The notes beneath the pieces were generated by a model that had not been told where the DNA came from, made no database searches, and worked only from the letters and a program-made list of their open reading frames with translations. Positions 8,734 to 16,755 of a DNA stretch of 64,000 nucleotides are shown here, one piece after another. The translations under genes were made by a program, and so were the position numbers. The stretch is from the NCBI GenBank assembly GCA_037968855.1, contig JBBKWH010000070.1:1-64000 (forward strand), in the 5' to 3' direction. Numbering within the stretch: the stretch's first letter is position 1; every line of letters starts with the position of its first letter. The stretch is from JBBKWH01 sp037968855 (GTDB lineage: Bacteria > Pseudomonadota > Gammaproteobacteria > Pseudomonadales > Moraxellaceae).

Positions 8734-9903
8734 CTAGACATTTTGCGGTTTTGAACCGACATGACAGACACGATTGCGGCCATGTTCTTTGGCAAAATAC
8801 AACCAATGATCCACCTCATGAATCACTTCATCCACGCTCTCGTCGGGTCGCGTGCTGCAATACACGCCAAAACTTGCGGTAATCGGAATCCGCTCGCCTT
8901 TTTGGCTCACCAATAACGTTTGCTCTAAATTACGACGGCAACGCTCGGCCACCGTAATCGCCTCATCTAGTCCTGTTTGGCCTAGAACAATCAAAAACTC
9001 CTCACCACCATAACGACCGAGCTGATCCTGCTTACGCATCACCTCACGCATACACTCGCTCGAACGACGTAAAGCCTCATCACCCATCAAATGGCCAAAA
9101 TTATCGTTAATGGCTTTAAAGTGATCTAAATCGACCAAGATAACCGAGAGTGGCTCTTTACGCGCATGCGCCTCCTCCAAGTTTTTTTGCAGATAATGTG
9201 TGATCGCACGTCGGTTATTTAAACGAGTTAAGCTATCGGTCAGACTTAACTGGTGAATGATTTCTTCACGACGACGCCAATGAATTAAAAATAAATCACT
9301 GAGCAGCAAAATTGAAAACAAATGCGGCAAGGCAAAGTAAGTATAGCAAAACAACAAAAAAGGTTTGGCAGCAGGATCGATATAAAAAGAATCATAAAAT
9401 AATGGTGAATATGCAAGATACCCCATTGCCGTCAACACACTGATCATGCAAATCCAGCCAAAGGCAAACATCAGCGCCGTGTAGATCACTTGACGAGGAA
9501 ACAAGATAAAACCAAAGATCGGCGCACCAGCCAAAACCAATCCCACAGGCAGACACCATATTCCAATAAAATACGCTAGATAAACCAAGCTTAGCGCATA
9601 GTAACTCACGGATAGATATGCCAATAGCACATGAGACCACTCATAACGCTCAAGCCATCGACAGAGTAAAATAATCACTAAACAGCCAATAATTAACCCA
9701 AAGTGAATGGGCGTCATTAACTGCAAATATTCATTATTGATATAAGGGCTAGGATATAAACGTTGATGGAAATTTAATAAAGTATATTGTAATAAAATAG
9801 GCAACAGGATCATCATGACCAACATCGACTTACGTGCGTAAGACCACTCCAACACGTTGTCGAGTTGCCGAATCCATCCACTAGCTAACGACTTTCGATT
9901 CAT
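8734..9903 (-). CDS. Membrane-anchored diguanylate cyclase (GGDEF)
   Basis: Makes cyclic di-GMP from two GTP. The start at 9903 is preferred over 9945 because AGGG lies seven bases upstream and the longer form would run into the CRP-like site. It gives 389 residues: roughly six to seven membrane helices in the N-terminal 210 residues, then a GGDEF domain. The active-site motif is GGEEF (299-303). RKQD at 290-293, five residues before it, is an intact RxxD inhibitory site, so product inhibition is expected. The membrane part lacks an obvious named sensor domain. The gene is convergent with the HEPN gene, leaving only 6 bp between them. A TGTGA-N6-TCACA operator lies just upstream. Confidence 0.92.
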   Translation of the reverse strand: MNRKSLASGWIRQLDNVLEWSYARKSMLVMMILLPILLQYTLLNFHQRLYPSPYINNEYLQLMTPIHFGLIIGCLVIILLCRWLERYEWSHVLLAYLSVSYYALSLVYLAYFIGIWCLPVGLVLAGAPIFGFILFPRQVIYTALMFAFGWICMISVLTAMGYLAYSPLFYDSFYIDPAAKPFLLFCYTYFALPHLFSILLLSDLFLIHWRRREEIIHQLSLTDSLTRLNNRRAITHYLQKNLEEAHARKEPLSVILVDLDHFKAINDNFGHLMGDEALRRSSECMREVMRKQDQLGRYGGEEFLIVLGQTGLDEAITVAERCRRNLEQTLLVSQKGERIPITASFGVYCSTRPDESVDEVIHEVDHWLYFAKEHGRNRVCHVGSKPQNV

Positions 9904-9935
9904 ATCAACCCTATCCATGGGTAAACACACAATGA

Positions 9936-9951
9936 TGTGATACAAATCACA
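9936..9951. promoter_or_regulatory. CRP/Vfr-type operator upstream of diguanylate cyclase
   Basis: TGTGATACAAATCACA matches the CRP/Vfr consensus TGTGA-N6-TCACA exactly in both half sites. It ends 33 bp before the cyclase start codon at 9903. The position is close enough to overlap the promoter, so cAMP-dependent activation or repression are both possible. The match is seen directly; binding is inferred. Confidence 0.7.
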
Positions 9952-10158
9952 CTATGTCGCCTTTTGCGAGGATGGACAAGATGCTATGGATGAAAGCGAC
10001 GAACAGTCGATTGGATAGAATGAAGTGTGAATTATTTTTCATAAAACGTGTCGGATCAGTCTAGAACATTGCAAGACTGATTAAATCATCCTCCAATGGC
10101 AAGCTCATTGATCAGAATGCTACCAAGCTGCCAACCATGACGCGCTTTATCACAAATA

Positions 10159-10186
10159 ATTGCGGCCTAAATCACAAGACCGCAAT
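10159..10186 (-). terminator. Possible terminator hairpin after orn
   Basis: ATTGCGG (10159-10165) and CCGCAAT (10180-10186) form a seven-base stem about 30 bp beyond the orn stop. Read on the minus strand it is followed by TATTTG, a weak U-tract, so it may be only a partial terminator. Confidence 0.35.
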
Positions 10187-10217
10187 CATGCGTCAGCAAC
10201 AATGTTCTTTGGGGTGC

Positions 10218-10772
10218 TTATTCGACCCGAAAAAAATACTGACGGTAGTATTTCAGTTCACGGATCGAATCACGGATGTCGTCCATCGCCAAGTGTGAGG
10301 CATCTTTTTTGAGGCCATCCATCAACTCTGGACGCCAGCGGCGCGCCAACTCTTTCACCGACGAAACGTCCAAGTTGCGATAATGAAAAAACTGTTCAAG
10401 CTCTGGCATCAAGCGGTGCATAAAGCGGCGGTCTTGGCAGATTGAGTTACCACACATCGGCGATTTTTTAGGTTCGACCCATTTTTTGAGGAATTCTAAG
10501 GTGGTGATCTCGGCATCACGTGCTGTTTGGGTGCTACGACGGACACGATTAACCAAGCCAGATTGGCCATGTTGGCGGGTATTCCACTCATCCATGGCAT
10601 TTAAGATCATGTCGCTTTGATGGATTGCCACCACAGGGCCTTCGGCCAAAATATTTAGGTTTTCGTCAGTGACTATCGTGGCGATTTCGATAATCTGGTC
10701 GTTATCGGTATCTAGGCCAGTCATCTCAAGATCAATCCAGATCAAACGCTGGGCGGGGTTACTGGTACTCAT
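10218..10772 (-). CDS. orn: Oligoribonuclease
   Basis: A 184-residue 3'-5' exonuclease that degrades two- to five-base RNAs, including pGpG from c-di-GMP turnover. The DEDDh residues are visible: D-x-E in WIDLEMTGLD near the N-terminus, Asp in CQDRRF, Asp in RNLDVSSVKEL, and the closing His and Asp in HLAMDDIRDSI. The length is standard. It is divergent from rsgA, the usual orn-rsgA arrangement in gammaproteobacteria. The neighbouring cyclase gene on the same strand is a likely chance pairing. Confidence 0.96.
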   Translation of the reverse strand: MSTSNPAQRLIWIDLEMTGLDTDNDQIIEIATIVTDENLNILAEGPVVAIHQSDMILNAMDEWNTRQHGQSGLVNRVRRSTQTARDAEITTLEFLKKWVEPKKSPMCGNSICQDRRFMHRLMPELEQFFHYRNLDVSSVKELARRWRPELMDGLKKDASHLAMDDIRDSIRELKYYRQYFFRVE

Positions 10773-10968
10773 AGGTCATTGCTCATTAAGGCGGCGTGTC
10801 GTCAGGTCAAGCAGTACAGATGATCGTCATTGGGGCAGCATGATGCACTGATCAGCCACAAGGCTGCTGTGTATGACGCACAAGAAGCGCCTATACTAGC
10901 AAACTCCCTGCAACCCAATTGCATATCATGATGTCTGTTGATCTTATTTTGACAATGAAGACCCGCTC

Positions 10969-12051
10969 ATGGCTTTGATTCGTAAGCGTCGTCTGACCGA
11001 CCAGCAAAACCGCCGTATCGAAGCGCAACAAAGCCGCAAACAAAAAGAGCCGACCCTCGACGATCAGTCGCAGACCTTAGAAGGACTGATCGTGGCTCAC
11101 TATGGCCGCCAGATCGAAGTGCAAGCACTGACTGCACCGAGCCTAGCCGATCAGCCCGCGCCGATTGTGGCCGATGGCGAACCCATCCCGTTTTGGCGTC
11201 CTGTGCAGACTGGCGAAATTTGGCGCTGTCATAGCCGTACCAATTTGCCGGTATTGGTAACAGGTGACCGTGTGCGCTGGCAAGCCGATAGCAACACAGG
11301 TCTGGGCATTATTACCGCAGTACACGACCGCACCAGCCTACTGACTCGGCCTGATCGCTATCACAAGGTTAAGCCTGTTGCTGCAAATGTCAGCTTAATT
11401 GTGGTGGTGTTTGCACCGCTGCCCGTACCGTCGACCCAACTGATTGACCGTTACTTGGTGGCCTGCGAGCAAGCCGATATCAAAGCCTTATTGGTGATGG
11501 GCAAGGCCGACCTGCTCACGGCGGATGATCCCTTGCATGGCTTACTGGCCGAATATCAAGCGCTAGGTTATGACACCTTAACCGTGCAAACCGACGGTGA
11601 TTTATCCGAATTACGCACGCGGATGGATGGCGAGACTGTGGTGTTTGTCGGTCAGTCTGGCGTGGGCAAAAGCTCCTTGATCAATATTTTGCTGCCCGAA
11701 GCCATGCAACGGGTCAATATCATCTCGGAGAACTCCGCGCTGGGTCAGCACACCACCACCACTACTCGTTTGATGCCCTTTGACGCGCAAGACCTGAGCA
11801 AAGGCGTGCTGATTGACTCACCCGGTATTCGTGAGTTTGGCGTGTGGCATTTGAGTGTGGATGCGATTCGAGCCGGATTTATCGAGATGCAGCCGTACTA
11901 TGGTGGCTGTAAGTTTCGCAACTGTTTGCATCGTAACGAGCCGCAATGCGCGTTGATCGCCGCCAGCCAGCGCGGTGAGGTGCTGCCACGCCGTTTGATT
12001 AGCTTAAATCGCCTTGAAGATGAAGCCCGCGACGCCGAAAAAAATAGCTAA
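10969..12051 (+). CDS. rsgA: Small ribosomal subunit biogenesis GTPase RsgA
   Basis: A circularly permuted GTPase that helps late 30S maturation. The 360-residue protein has an OB-like N-terminal domain and the permuted G motifs with the G4-like GKAD before G1. The P-loop GQSGVGKSS starts at residue 228. The C-terminal zinc-binding segment has ligands Cys314, Cys319, His321 and Cys327. G4 reads GKAD instead of the usual NKxD, a tolerated variant. The basic N-terminal tail (residues 1-30, KRRLTDQQ-NRR) is typical of the gammaproteobacterial protein. Confidence 0.96.
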   Translation: MALIRKRRLTDQQNRRIEAQQSRKQKEPTLDDQSQTLEGLIVAHYGRQIEVQALTAPSLADQPAPIVADGEPIPFWRPVQTGEIWRCHSRTNLPVLVTGDRVRWQADSNTGLGIITAVHDRTSLLTRPDRYHKVKPVAANVSLIVVVFAPLPVPSTQLIDRYLVACEQADIKALLVMGKADLLTADDPLHGLLAEYQALGYDTLTVQTDGDLSELRTRMDGETVVFVGQSGVGKSSLINILLPEAMQRVNIISENSALGQHTTTTTRLMPFDAQDLSKGVLIDSPGIREFGVWHLSVDAIRAGFIEMQPYYGGCKFRNCLHRNEPQCALIAASQRGEVLPRRLISLNRLEDEARDAEKNS

Positions 12052-12130
12052 TCGGGGTTTTCATCCGGTCGACGCATTTTATTCGTTATACTAGCGCCCT
12101 TATTGATGATGCTGATCGCGAAGGTGCCTT

Positions 12131-12541
12131 GTGGAACGTTGGCTTCAATTCATGCAAAACCATCCGTTCTTGTTTGGAACGTTGGGTGTGTTAGTTGTTT
12201 TGTTTTTTGCCCTTGAAAATCGACGCAGTGGACGCAAAGTCTCTCCTCAGTCCTTGGGTGTGCTGATCAATCGCGAAAATGCTGTTCTGATTGATTTGCG
12301 TGACCCAAAAGATTTTAAAGAAGGCCACATCAGTGGCAGCCGGAGCATTCCGTTTAGCCGCCTCAAAGACCATGTCGATGAGTTGCGCGAAATGAACCGC
12401 CCGATTGTCATGATCTGCCAGATGGGCCAAGTCGCAGGCACTGCCGTGCAACAAGTCGGCGGTAACAACCTGCACCGCTTAGAAGGCGGCATCTTAAACT
12501 GGAAAAACCAAGGCCTACCGCTGGTCAAAAAACCAGCCTAA
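12131..12541 (+). CDS. Membrane-anchored rhodanese-like protein (YibN type)
   Basis: A 136-residue single-pass membrane protein with one rhodanese domain. The start is GTG, with AAGG upstream. Residues 10-28 form the membrane helix. The rhodanese domain follows, and the presumed persulfide-forming Cys96 sits in the loop ICQMGQ. The order rhodanese-grxC-secB is the classic conserved gammaproteobacterial cluster (yibN-grxC-secB in E. coli). The substrate is unknown; sulfur transfer is inferred from the family. Confidence 0.9.
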   Translation: MERWLQFMQNHPFLFGTLGVLVVLFFALENRRSGRKVSPQSLGVLINRENAVLIDLRDPKDFKEGHISGSRSIPFSRLKDHVDELREMNRPIVMICQMGQVAGTAVQQVGGNNLHRLEGGILNWKNQGLPLVKKPA

Positions 12542-12562
12542 CCCTTGCACGGAGAAACAGCC

Positions 12563-12823
12563 ATGAGTGTGTCTGTCAAAGTGTACACCACGCCCTATTG
12601 CCCTTATTGCACCCGTGCCAAGCAACTCTTGTCACACAAAGGGGTTATGTTTGACGAAATTGATCTGTCTCGTCAGCCAGTCGAAGTGCGCAGTGAACTA
12701 ATGCAGCGCACCGGCCAACGCACCGTTCCGCAAATTTTTATTGGCGAACAGTTTATTGGTGGCTGTGATGACATGTATGCTTTGGAGCGTCGAGGTCAAC
12801 TCGACTCTATGCTCGCTGGCTAA
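12563..12823 (+). CDS. grxC: Glutaredoxin 3
   Basis: An 86-residue dithiol glutaredoxin with the active site CPYC at residues 13-16 and the cis-proline and glutathione-binding TVPQIFI and GGCDD segments. The start at 12563 is chosen because GGAG lies eight bases upstream; an in-frame ATG 18 bases earlier would add an atypical tail. It reduces protein and glutathione mixed disulfides in the cytoplasm. It lies between the rhodanese gene and secB, probably in one operon. Confidence 0.95.
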   Translation: MSVSVKVYTTPYCPYCTRAKQLLSHKGVMFDEIDLSRQPVEVRSELMQRTGQRTVPQIFIGEQFIGGCDDMYALERRGQLDSMLAG

Positions 12824-12915
12824 GCGCACGACGGCGATCCATTGTTAGCAATGGACGCCCGATGATGATTCATCATTTTTACTCAACTGTTTTTTGAACA
12901 AGGATTTGCACTGTC

Positions 12916-13380
12916 ATGACCGACGAACAGCAACAACCGCAAGCACAATTGGCTTTAGAACGTATTTATGTCAAAGACTTGTCCTTTGAAGTCCCAGCCG
13001 CCAAGGTCTTTATGGCCGAATGGCAGCCAGAATTGGACATCAACCTGTCCTCTAGCGCAGAACAGCTAGACCCTACACACTACCAAGTGGTGCTCAGCGT
13101 GACCGTCAATGCCAAAAACCAAGGCAGCGTGGCGTTTATTGCCGAAGTGCATCAAGCCGGTATTTTCTTGATCGAAAACGTCGGTCAAGAGCAATTGCCA
13201 CAACTGCTTGGCGCATATTGCCCAAACATTTTGTTCCCCTTTGCACGTGAAGCGATCAGCGACATTGTGACCAAAGGCAGCTTCCCACAATTGCTGCTGG
13301 CACCAATCAACTTTGATGCCGCGTTTGCCGAAAACGTTGCGCGTCTAGAAGCCGAGCAAGCCGCGACTGGCAATGCTTAA
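12916..13380 (+). CDS. secB: Protein-export chaperone SecB
   Basis: A 154-residue tetrameric chaperone that holds preproteins unfolded for SecA. The conserved IYVKDLSFE near the N-terminus, FIAEVHQAGIF in the middle and CPNILFPFAREAISD in the second half are diagnostic. The start has AAGGA upstream (the gene begins ATGACCGAC). It closes the rhodanese-grxC-secB group, and a strong hairpin follows at 13402-13432. Confidence 0.96.
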   Translation: MTDEQQQPQAQLALERIYVKDLSFEVPAAKVFMAEWQPELDINLSSSAEQLDPTHYQVVLSVTVNAKNQGSVAFIAEVHQAGIFLIENVGQEQLPQLLGAYCPNILFPFAREAISDIVTKGSFPQLLLAPINFDAAFAENVARLEAEQAATGNA

Positions 13381-13401
13381 GTCGTGATTTGATTTGCGCT
13401 T

Positions 13402-13432
13402 AAAAAAACCCAGCGGATATGCTGGGTTTTTT
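13402..13432. terminator. Bidirectional terminator between secB and small membrane protein gene
   Basis: AAAAAACCCAGC (13403-13414) and GCTGGGTTTTTT (13421-13432) form a perfect twelve-base inverted repeat with a six-base loop. A-run and T-run flank it, so it can act on both strands. The stop codon of the minus-strand gene at 13431 lies inside the T-run. Confidence 0.9.
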
Positions 13433-13607
13433 ACTTAAAAACAAGGATCAAGACCATAACAAATACTAGAAACCACATCGAAGCCATAATTTTACCAGCA
13501 ACCTTATGTAGACCCTTAGAAACTTCTAAAAGCTCTTGAAGCTTAAAACCATCAGTCAAATCAACTTGATCATTCGAAACAATAAGCGGGTTTTGATAAG
13601 TAATCAT
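13431..13607 (-). CDS. Small single-pass membrane protein, unknown function
   Basis: A 58-residue hypothetical protein. The start at 13607 (MITYQNPLIV) is preferred over 13640 because AGGA lies six to seven bases upstream. The N-terminal 40 residues are polar, and residues about 41-57 are a hydrophobic helix ending VFK. It is bounded by its own upstream gap and by a terminator that overlaps its stop, which supports a real transcription unit. I do not recognise a family. Confidence 0.55.
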   Translation of the reverse strand: MITYQNPLIVSNDQVDLTDGFKLQELLEVSKGLHKVAGKIMASMWFLVFVMVLILVFK

Positions 13608-13716
13608 GCAATCCTGCCATTGAGTAGCTTGGCAAAACATAGAGCGTCAGATCATGTATGCATGATTACTTTCTATTCGGCACTTATCACTCGCTTGTCT
13701 GTATACACATATTAAA

Positions 13717-14184
13717 TCAATCTGCCACACTCACCCGCCCGCTCACCACCTGCCGCAACACAAAACTACTATGCACCCCCGTGACCCCTTGAATTGGCGT
13801 AATTTTATTCAGCAACAAATCTTGATACGCATCCATATCCCGCACCATCACTTTTAACTGATAGTCCGCACGCTGGCCGGTAATCAACAAGCACTCCATC
13901 ACCTCATCGATCTGGGCAATTTTGTCTTCAAAATGCGCAAAGCGAGCTGGCGTGTGCTGATCCATTGCAATATGAATCAACGCCATCAGCGAGTAGCCCA
14001 TTTTTTTGGCATCTAAGCGCGTGTGATAACCGACAATAATGCCCGCCTCCTCCAACGCCCGCACCCGCCGCAAACACGGCGATGCCGACAAGCCAATTTT
14101 CTCAGCCAAGTCTTGGTTACTGATCCGGCCATCGGCTTGCAACACCTGCAAAATATGCCGATCAAACGCATCTAATTGCAACAT
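13717..14184 (-). CDS. Lrp/AsnC-family transcriptional regulator
   Basis: A 155-residue protein with the Lrp layout: an N-terminal helix-turn-helix (about residues 5-50, beginning LDAFDRHIL and including ISNQDLAEKIGLSAS) and a C-terminal RAM ligand-binding domain with GQRADYQLKVMV. It is divergent from leuA with 148 bp between the starts, so regulation of leuA, of itself, or both is a reasonable inference. The ligand cannot be told. Its length and sequence are nearer to the general Lrp group than to a specialised AsnC. Confidence 0.92.
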   Translation of the reverse strand: MLQLDAFDRHILQVLQADGRISNQDLAEKIGLSASPCLRRVRALEEAGIIVGYHTRLDAKKMGYSLMALIHIAMDQHTPARFAHFEDKIAQIDEVMECLLITGQRADYQLKVMVRDMDAYQDLLLNKITPIQGVTGVHSSFVLRQVVSGRVSVAD

Positions 14185-14332
14185 CGCTCACCTTTTAGCA
14201 TCAACCATCAATAAATTAATTATATACGCAATATTCTGCCAAAAAAACAGCATTTTGACTAATCTTCGCAATCCGCTTGCGCACGCTTGGGCCTAGTATT
14301 TACACCAAGTTCAACGATTTTAGAGTCCTGTC

Positions 14333-16021
14333 ATGTTGTCTCAGCCTGCGACCAAATACCCTGCCTTTGCCCCGATTCAGATGCCAGATCGGCAGTGGCC
14401 AAGCCGTGTGATCAGCCAAGCGCCGATTTGGTTATCCACCGATTTGCGCGATGGCAACCAAGCCTTGTTTGAGCCAATGAACGTTGAGACCAAAATCAAA
14501 TTTTTTGAGCAGTTGGTGGCGACTGGCTTTAAGCAAATTGAGGTCGGTTTTCCGGCGGCGTCACAGCTTGATTTTGAGATGGTGCGCCGTTTGATTGATG
14601 AAAACCGCATCCCCGATGATGTCAGCATTATGGTGATGACCCAAGCACGCGAGGACTTAATTGCCCGCTCGGTGGAGGCGGTGCACGGGGCAAAACGGGC
14701 GATTGTGCATATTTACAATGCCACTGCCCCTGTGTGGCGCGATTGGGTATTTGGCATGTCGGTTGATCAAGTGATGGGCTTGATTGCGCATCATGTTGGC
14801 TATCTTAAAACCTTGACCAATGCCATTCCACAGACCGAATGGACCTTGCAGTATTCGCCCGAAACTTTCTCGATGACCGAGCTTGAGGTGGCCTTGCAAG
14901 CCTGTAATACCGCGATTGGCGAATGGGATGCCAGCGCCAGCCGCCCGATTATTATTAACTTGCCCACCACCGTAGAAAACGCCACGCCCAACGTGTTTGC
15001 CGACCAAGTGGAATGGATGAGTACGCGTTTGGATCGGCGCGAACATGTGGTGTTGTCGGTGCATACCCACAATGATCGCGGCACGGGTGTGGCGGCGGCA
15101 GAATTGGCGATGATGGCAGGTGCGCAGCGGGTGGAAGGCTGTTTGTTTGGCAATGGTGAGCGTAGCGGCAATGTGGATATTGTGACCTTGGCGCTCAATA
15201 TGTACACCCAAGGCGTGCATCCGCAGTTAGATTTTTCGGACTTGCCCAGTGTGGCCCGTATGGTGGAGGACTGCACCCAAATTGCCATGCACCCGCGCCA
15301 TCCTTATGCCGGTGATTTGGTGTTTACCGCCTTCTCTGGTTCGCACCAAGATGCGATTAAAAAAGGTTTTGCCAAACAACAAGCCGATCAGCCGTGGCAA
15401 GTGCCATATTTGCCGATTGACCCAGCCGATATTGGGCGTAAGTACGACAGTATTATTCGGATTAACAGTCAGTCTGGCAAAGGTGGCGTGGCGTATTTGC
15501 TTGAGCAACACTACGGCATTGTGATGCCGCGCCGGATGCAAATTGAGTTTAGCCACGTGGTGCAGCAACACAATGACAGCACGGCCAGCGAGATGGGTGC
15601 GGCGCAGTTATGGCAGTTGTTTCAAGACACCTATCTTGCGCCTGTCATGGCAGCGACGACCTATCATAACCATCGTTTAAGCAGTGATGGCGACCAACAG
15701 CAGATTGCCTTAACCGTCTCTCAGCATGGCAAAACGTCTATACAAACGGGTATTGGCAATGGCCCGATTGCGGCGACGGTGGACGCCTTAGACGTCAATG
15801 TTGAGGTGATTCATTTTGAAGAACGGGCGCAAACGCGTGGCAGTGATGCCTGTGCGGTGGCGGTGATTGAAGTGCGTGATCACACATCCGGCCAGCAATC
15901 GTTTGGGGTGGGGATTCATGCCAATAGCAGTACGGCGGCGGTGATGGCTGTGGTGAGTGCAGTGGGGCGTTTACAACTTGTCGTACACCAGAACCAAACA
16001 CCGCATGTGGCTGAGGTTTAA
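14333..16021 (+). CDS. leuA: 2-isopropylmalate synthase (long form)
   Basis: Condenses acetyl-CoA with 2-oxoisovalerate, the first step of leucine synthesis. The 562-residue length fits the LeuA2 type rather than the 510-residue E. coli type. STDLRDGNQALFEPM holds the catalytic Arg-Asp and the first metal ligand, and HTHNDRGTGVAAAELA holds the HxH metal ligands. GNGERSGNVD is the conserved Gly-rich loop. The C-terminal 130 residues form the regulatory domain for leucine feedback. It is divergent from the Lrp-type gene. No leucine-rich leader peptide is evident in the 148-bp gap. Confidence 0.96.
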   Translation: MLSQPATKYPAFAPIQMPDRQWPSRVISQAPIWLSTDLRDGNQALFEPMNVETKIKFFEQLVATGFKQIEVGFPAASQLDFEMVRRLIDENRIPDDVSIMVMTQAREDLIARSVEAVHGAKRAIVHIYNATAPVWRDWVFGMSVDQVMGLIAHHVGYLKTLTNAIPQTEWTLQYSPETFSMTELEVALQACNTAIGEWDASASRPIIINLPTTVENATPNVFADQVEWMSTRLDRREHVVLSVHTHNDRGTGVAAAELAMMAGAQRVEGCLFGNGERSGNVDIVTLALNMYTQGVHPQLDFSDLPSVARMVEDCTQIAMHPRHPYAGDLVFTAFSGSHQDAIKKGFAKQQADQPWQVPYLPIDPADIGRKYDSIIRINSQSGKGGVAYLLEQHYGIVMPRRMQIEFSHVVQQHNDSTASEMGAAQLWQLFQDTYLAPVMAATTYHNHRLSSDGDQQQIALTVSQHGKTSIQTGIGNGPIAATVDALDVNVEVIHFEERAQTRGSDACAVAVIEVRDHTSGQQSFGVGIHANSSTAAVMAVVSAVGRLQLVVHQNQTPHVAEV

Positions 16022-16033
16022 TACGGCTGACAA

Positions 16034-16063
16034 CATGCCCGCTCTATTGATACGGCGGGCATG
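16034..16063. terminator. Hairpin between convergent leuA and oxygenase gene
   Basis: CATGCCCGC (16034-16042) and GCGGGCATG (16055-16063) form a nine-base stem 12 bp after the leuA stop. There is no T-run on either side, so termination is only inferred from position between converging genes. Confidence 0.45.
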
Positions 16064-16077
16064 CTAATGCGATTAAA

Positions 16078-16680
16078 TCAACGTCTAATCTGTACCAACG
16101 GATATTGATACATCACATCAGTCCGCAATACATATTTTTGTCCACTGATCACCGGTGCACCTTCATGTAATTGTTGGTGTTCAAATATCAGAATTTGACC
16201 TTGTTTAGGTGCAATCGTTGCCACACGTGTCTCTAGACAAGGCCGCAACATGCCGCTATCCCGATAAAAAATCGTTTCACCACCTTCATACCCATCATTC
16301 AGGTAAATCAAGAGCGTCAACTGACTACTACGCCATGTTTCCGATTCATACGAAGCATCATAGTGAGGCTTAAAGGTTTGGCCGTGTTCATATAAATAAA
16401 AACGAAAACGTTCGTTTAAACCATCCAATTGCCAGTTGTGTAACCACTCCGGCAGATGCGATTTGACCCGTGCAAAAATCTCCGCCGCCAAGTCGTGACT
16501 GTCATAAATCACCCGCTGATTGTTACGCACCTCGGTGCGCACTTCGCTTTGTGTGCGACTGATGGTGATCGCGGCCACTTCATAGTCGTGCTGATGGCTT
16601 CGCTCAATCAACGCGCGGCACTCGTCTGGACTAAACACATCGTCAACGGTTTGAATTAGGGGACTCTGTTGATAAATCAT
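16078..16680 (-). CDS. 2-oxoglutarate/Fe(II)-dependent oxygenase (prolyl 4-hydroxylase-like)
   Basis: A 200-residue protein with the double-stranded beta-helix iron site of the P4Hc family: His106 and Asp108 in HYDASYES, His172 in HQQLHEGAPV, and Lys182 or Arg186 in GQKYVLRTDV for the 2-oxoglutarate carboxylate. It should hydroxylate a peptide or small molecule. The substrate is unknown, and ribosomal protein or EF-Tu hydroxylation is known for some relatives. There is no signal peptide. It lies between leuA (convergent) and coaBC (same strand, 75 bp). Confidence 0.88.
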   Translation of the reverse strand: MIYQQSPLIQTVDDVFSPDECRALIERSHQHDYEVAAITISRTQSEVRTEVRNNQRVIYDSHDLAAEIFARVKSHLPEWLHNWQLDGLNERFRFYLYEHGQTFKPHYDASYESETWRSSQLTLLIYLNDGYEGGETIFYRDSGMLRPCLETRVATIAPKQGQILIFEHQQLHEGAPVISGQKYVLRTDVMYQYPLVQIRR

Positions 16681-16755
16681 GTTGTTTGCTCACACATTTT
16701 TTGTTGTCGATCTTTTAAAACAAGGGTGCACATTGCACACCCGACTGCTTGATAT

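Noticed and set aside
14185..14332. Leucine-rich leader peptide or attenuator before leuA
   Set aside because: No short frame with a run of Leu codons and no terminator-like hairpin is visible in the gap.
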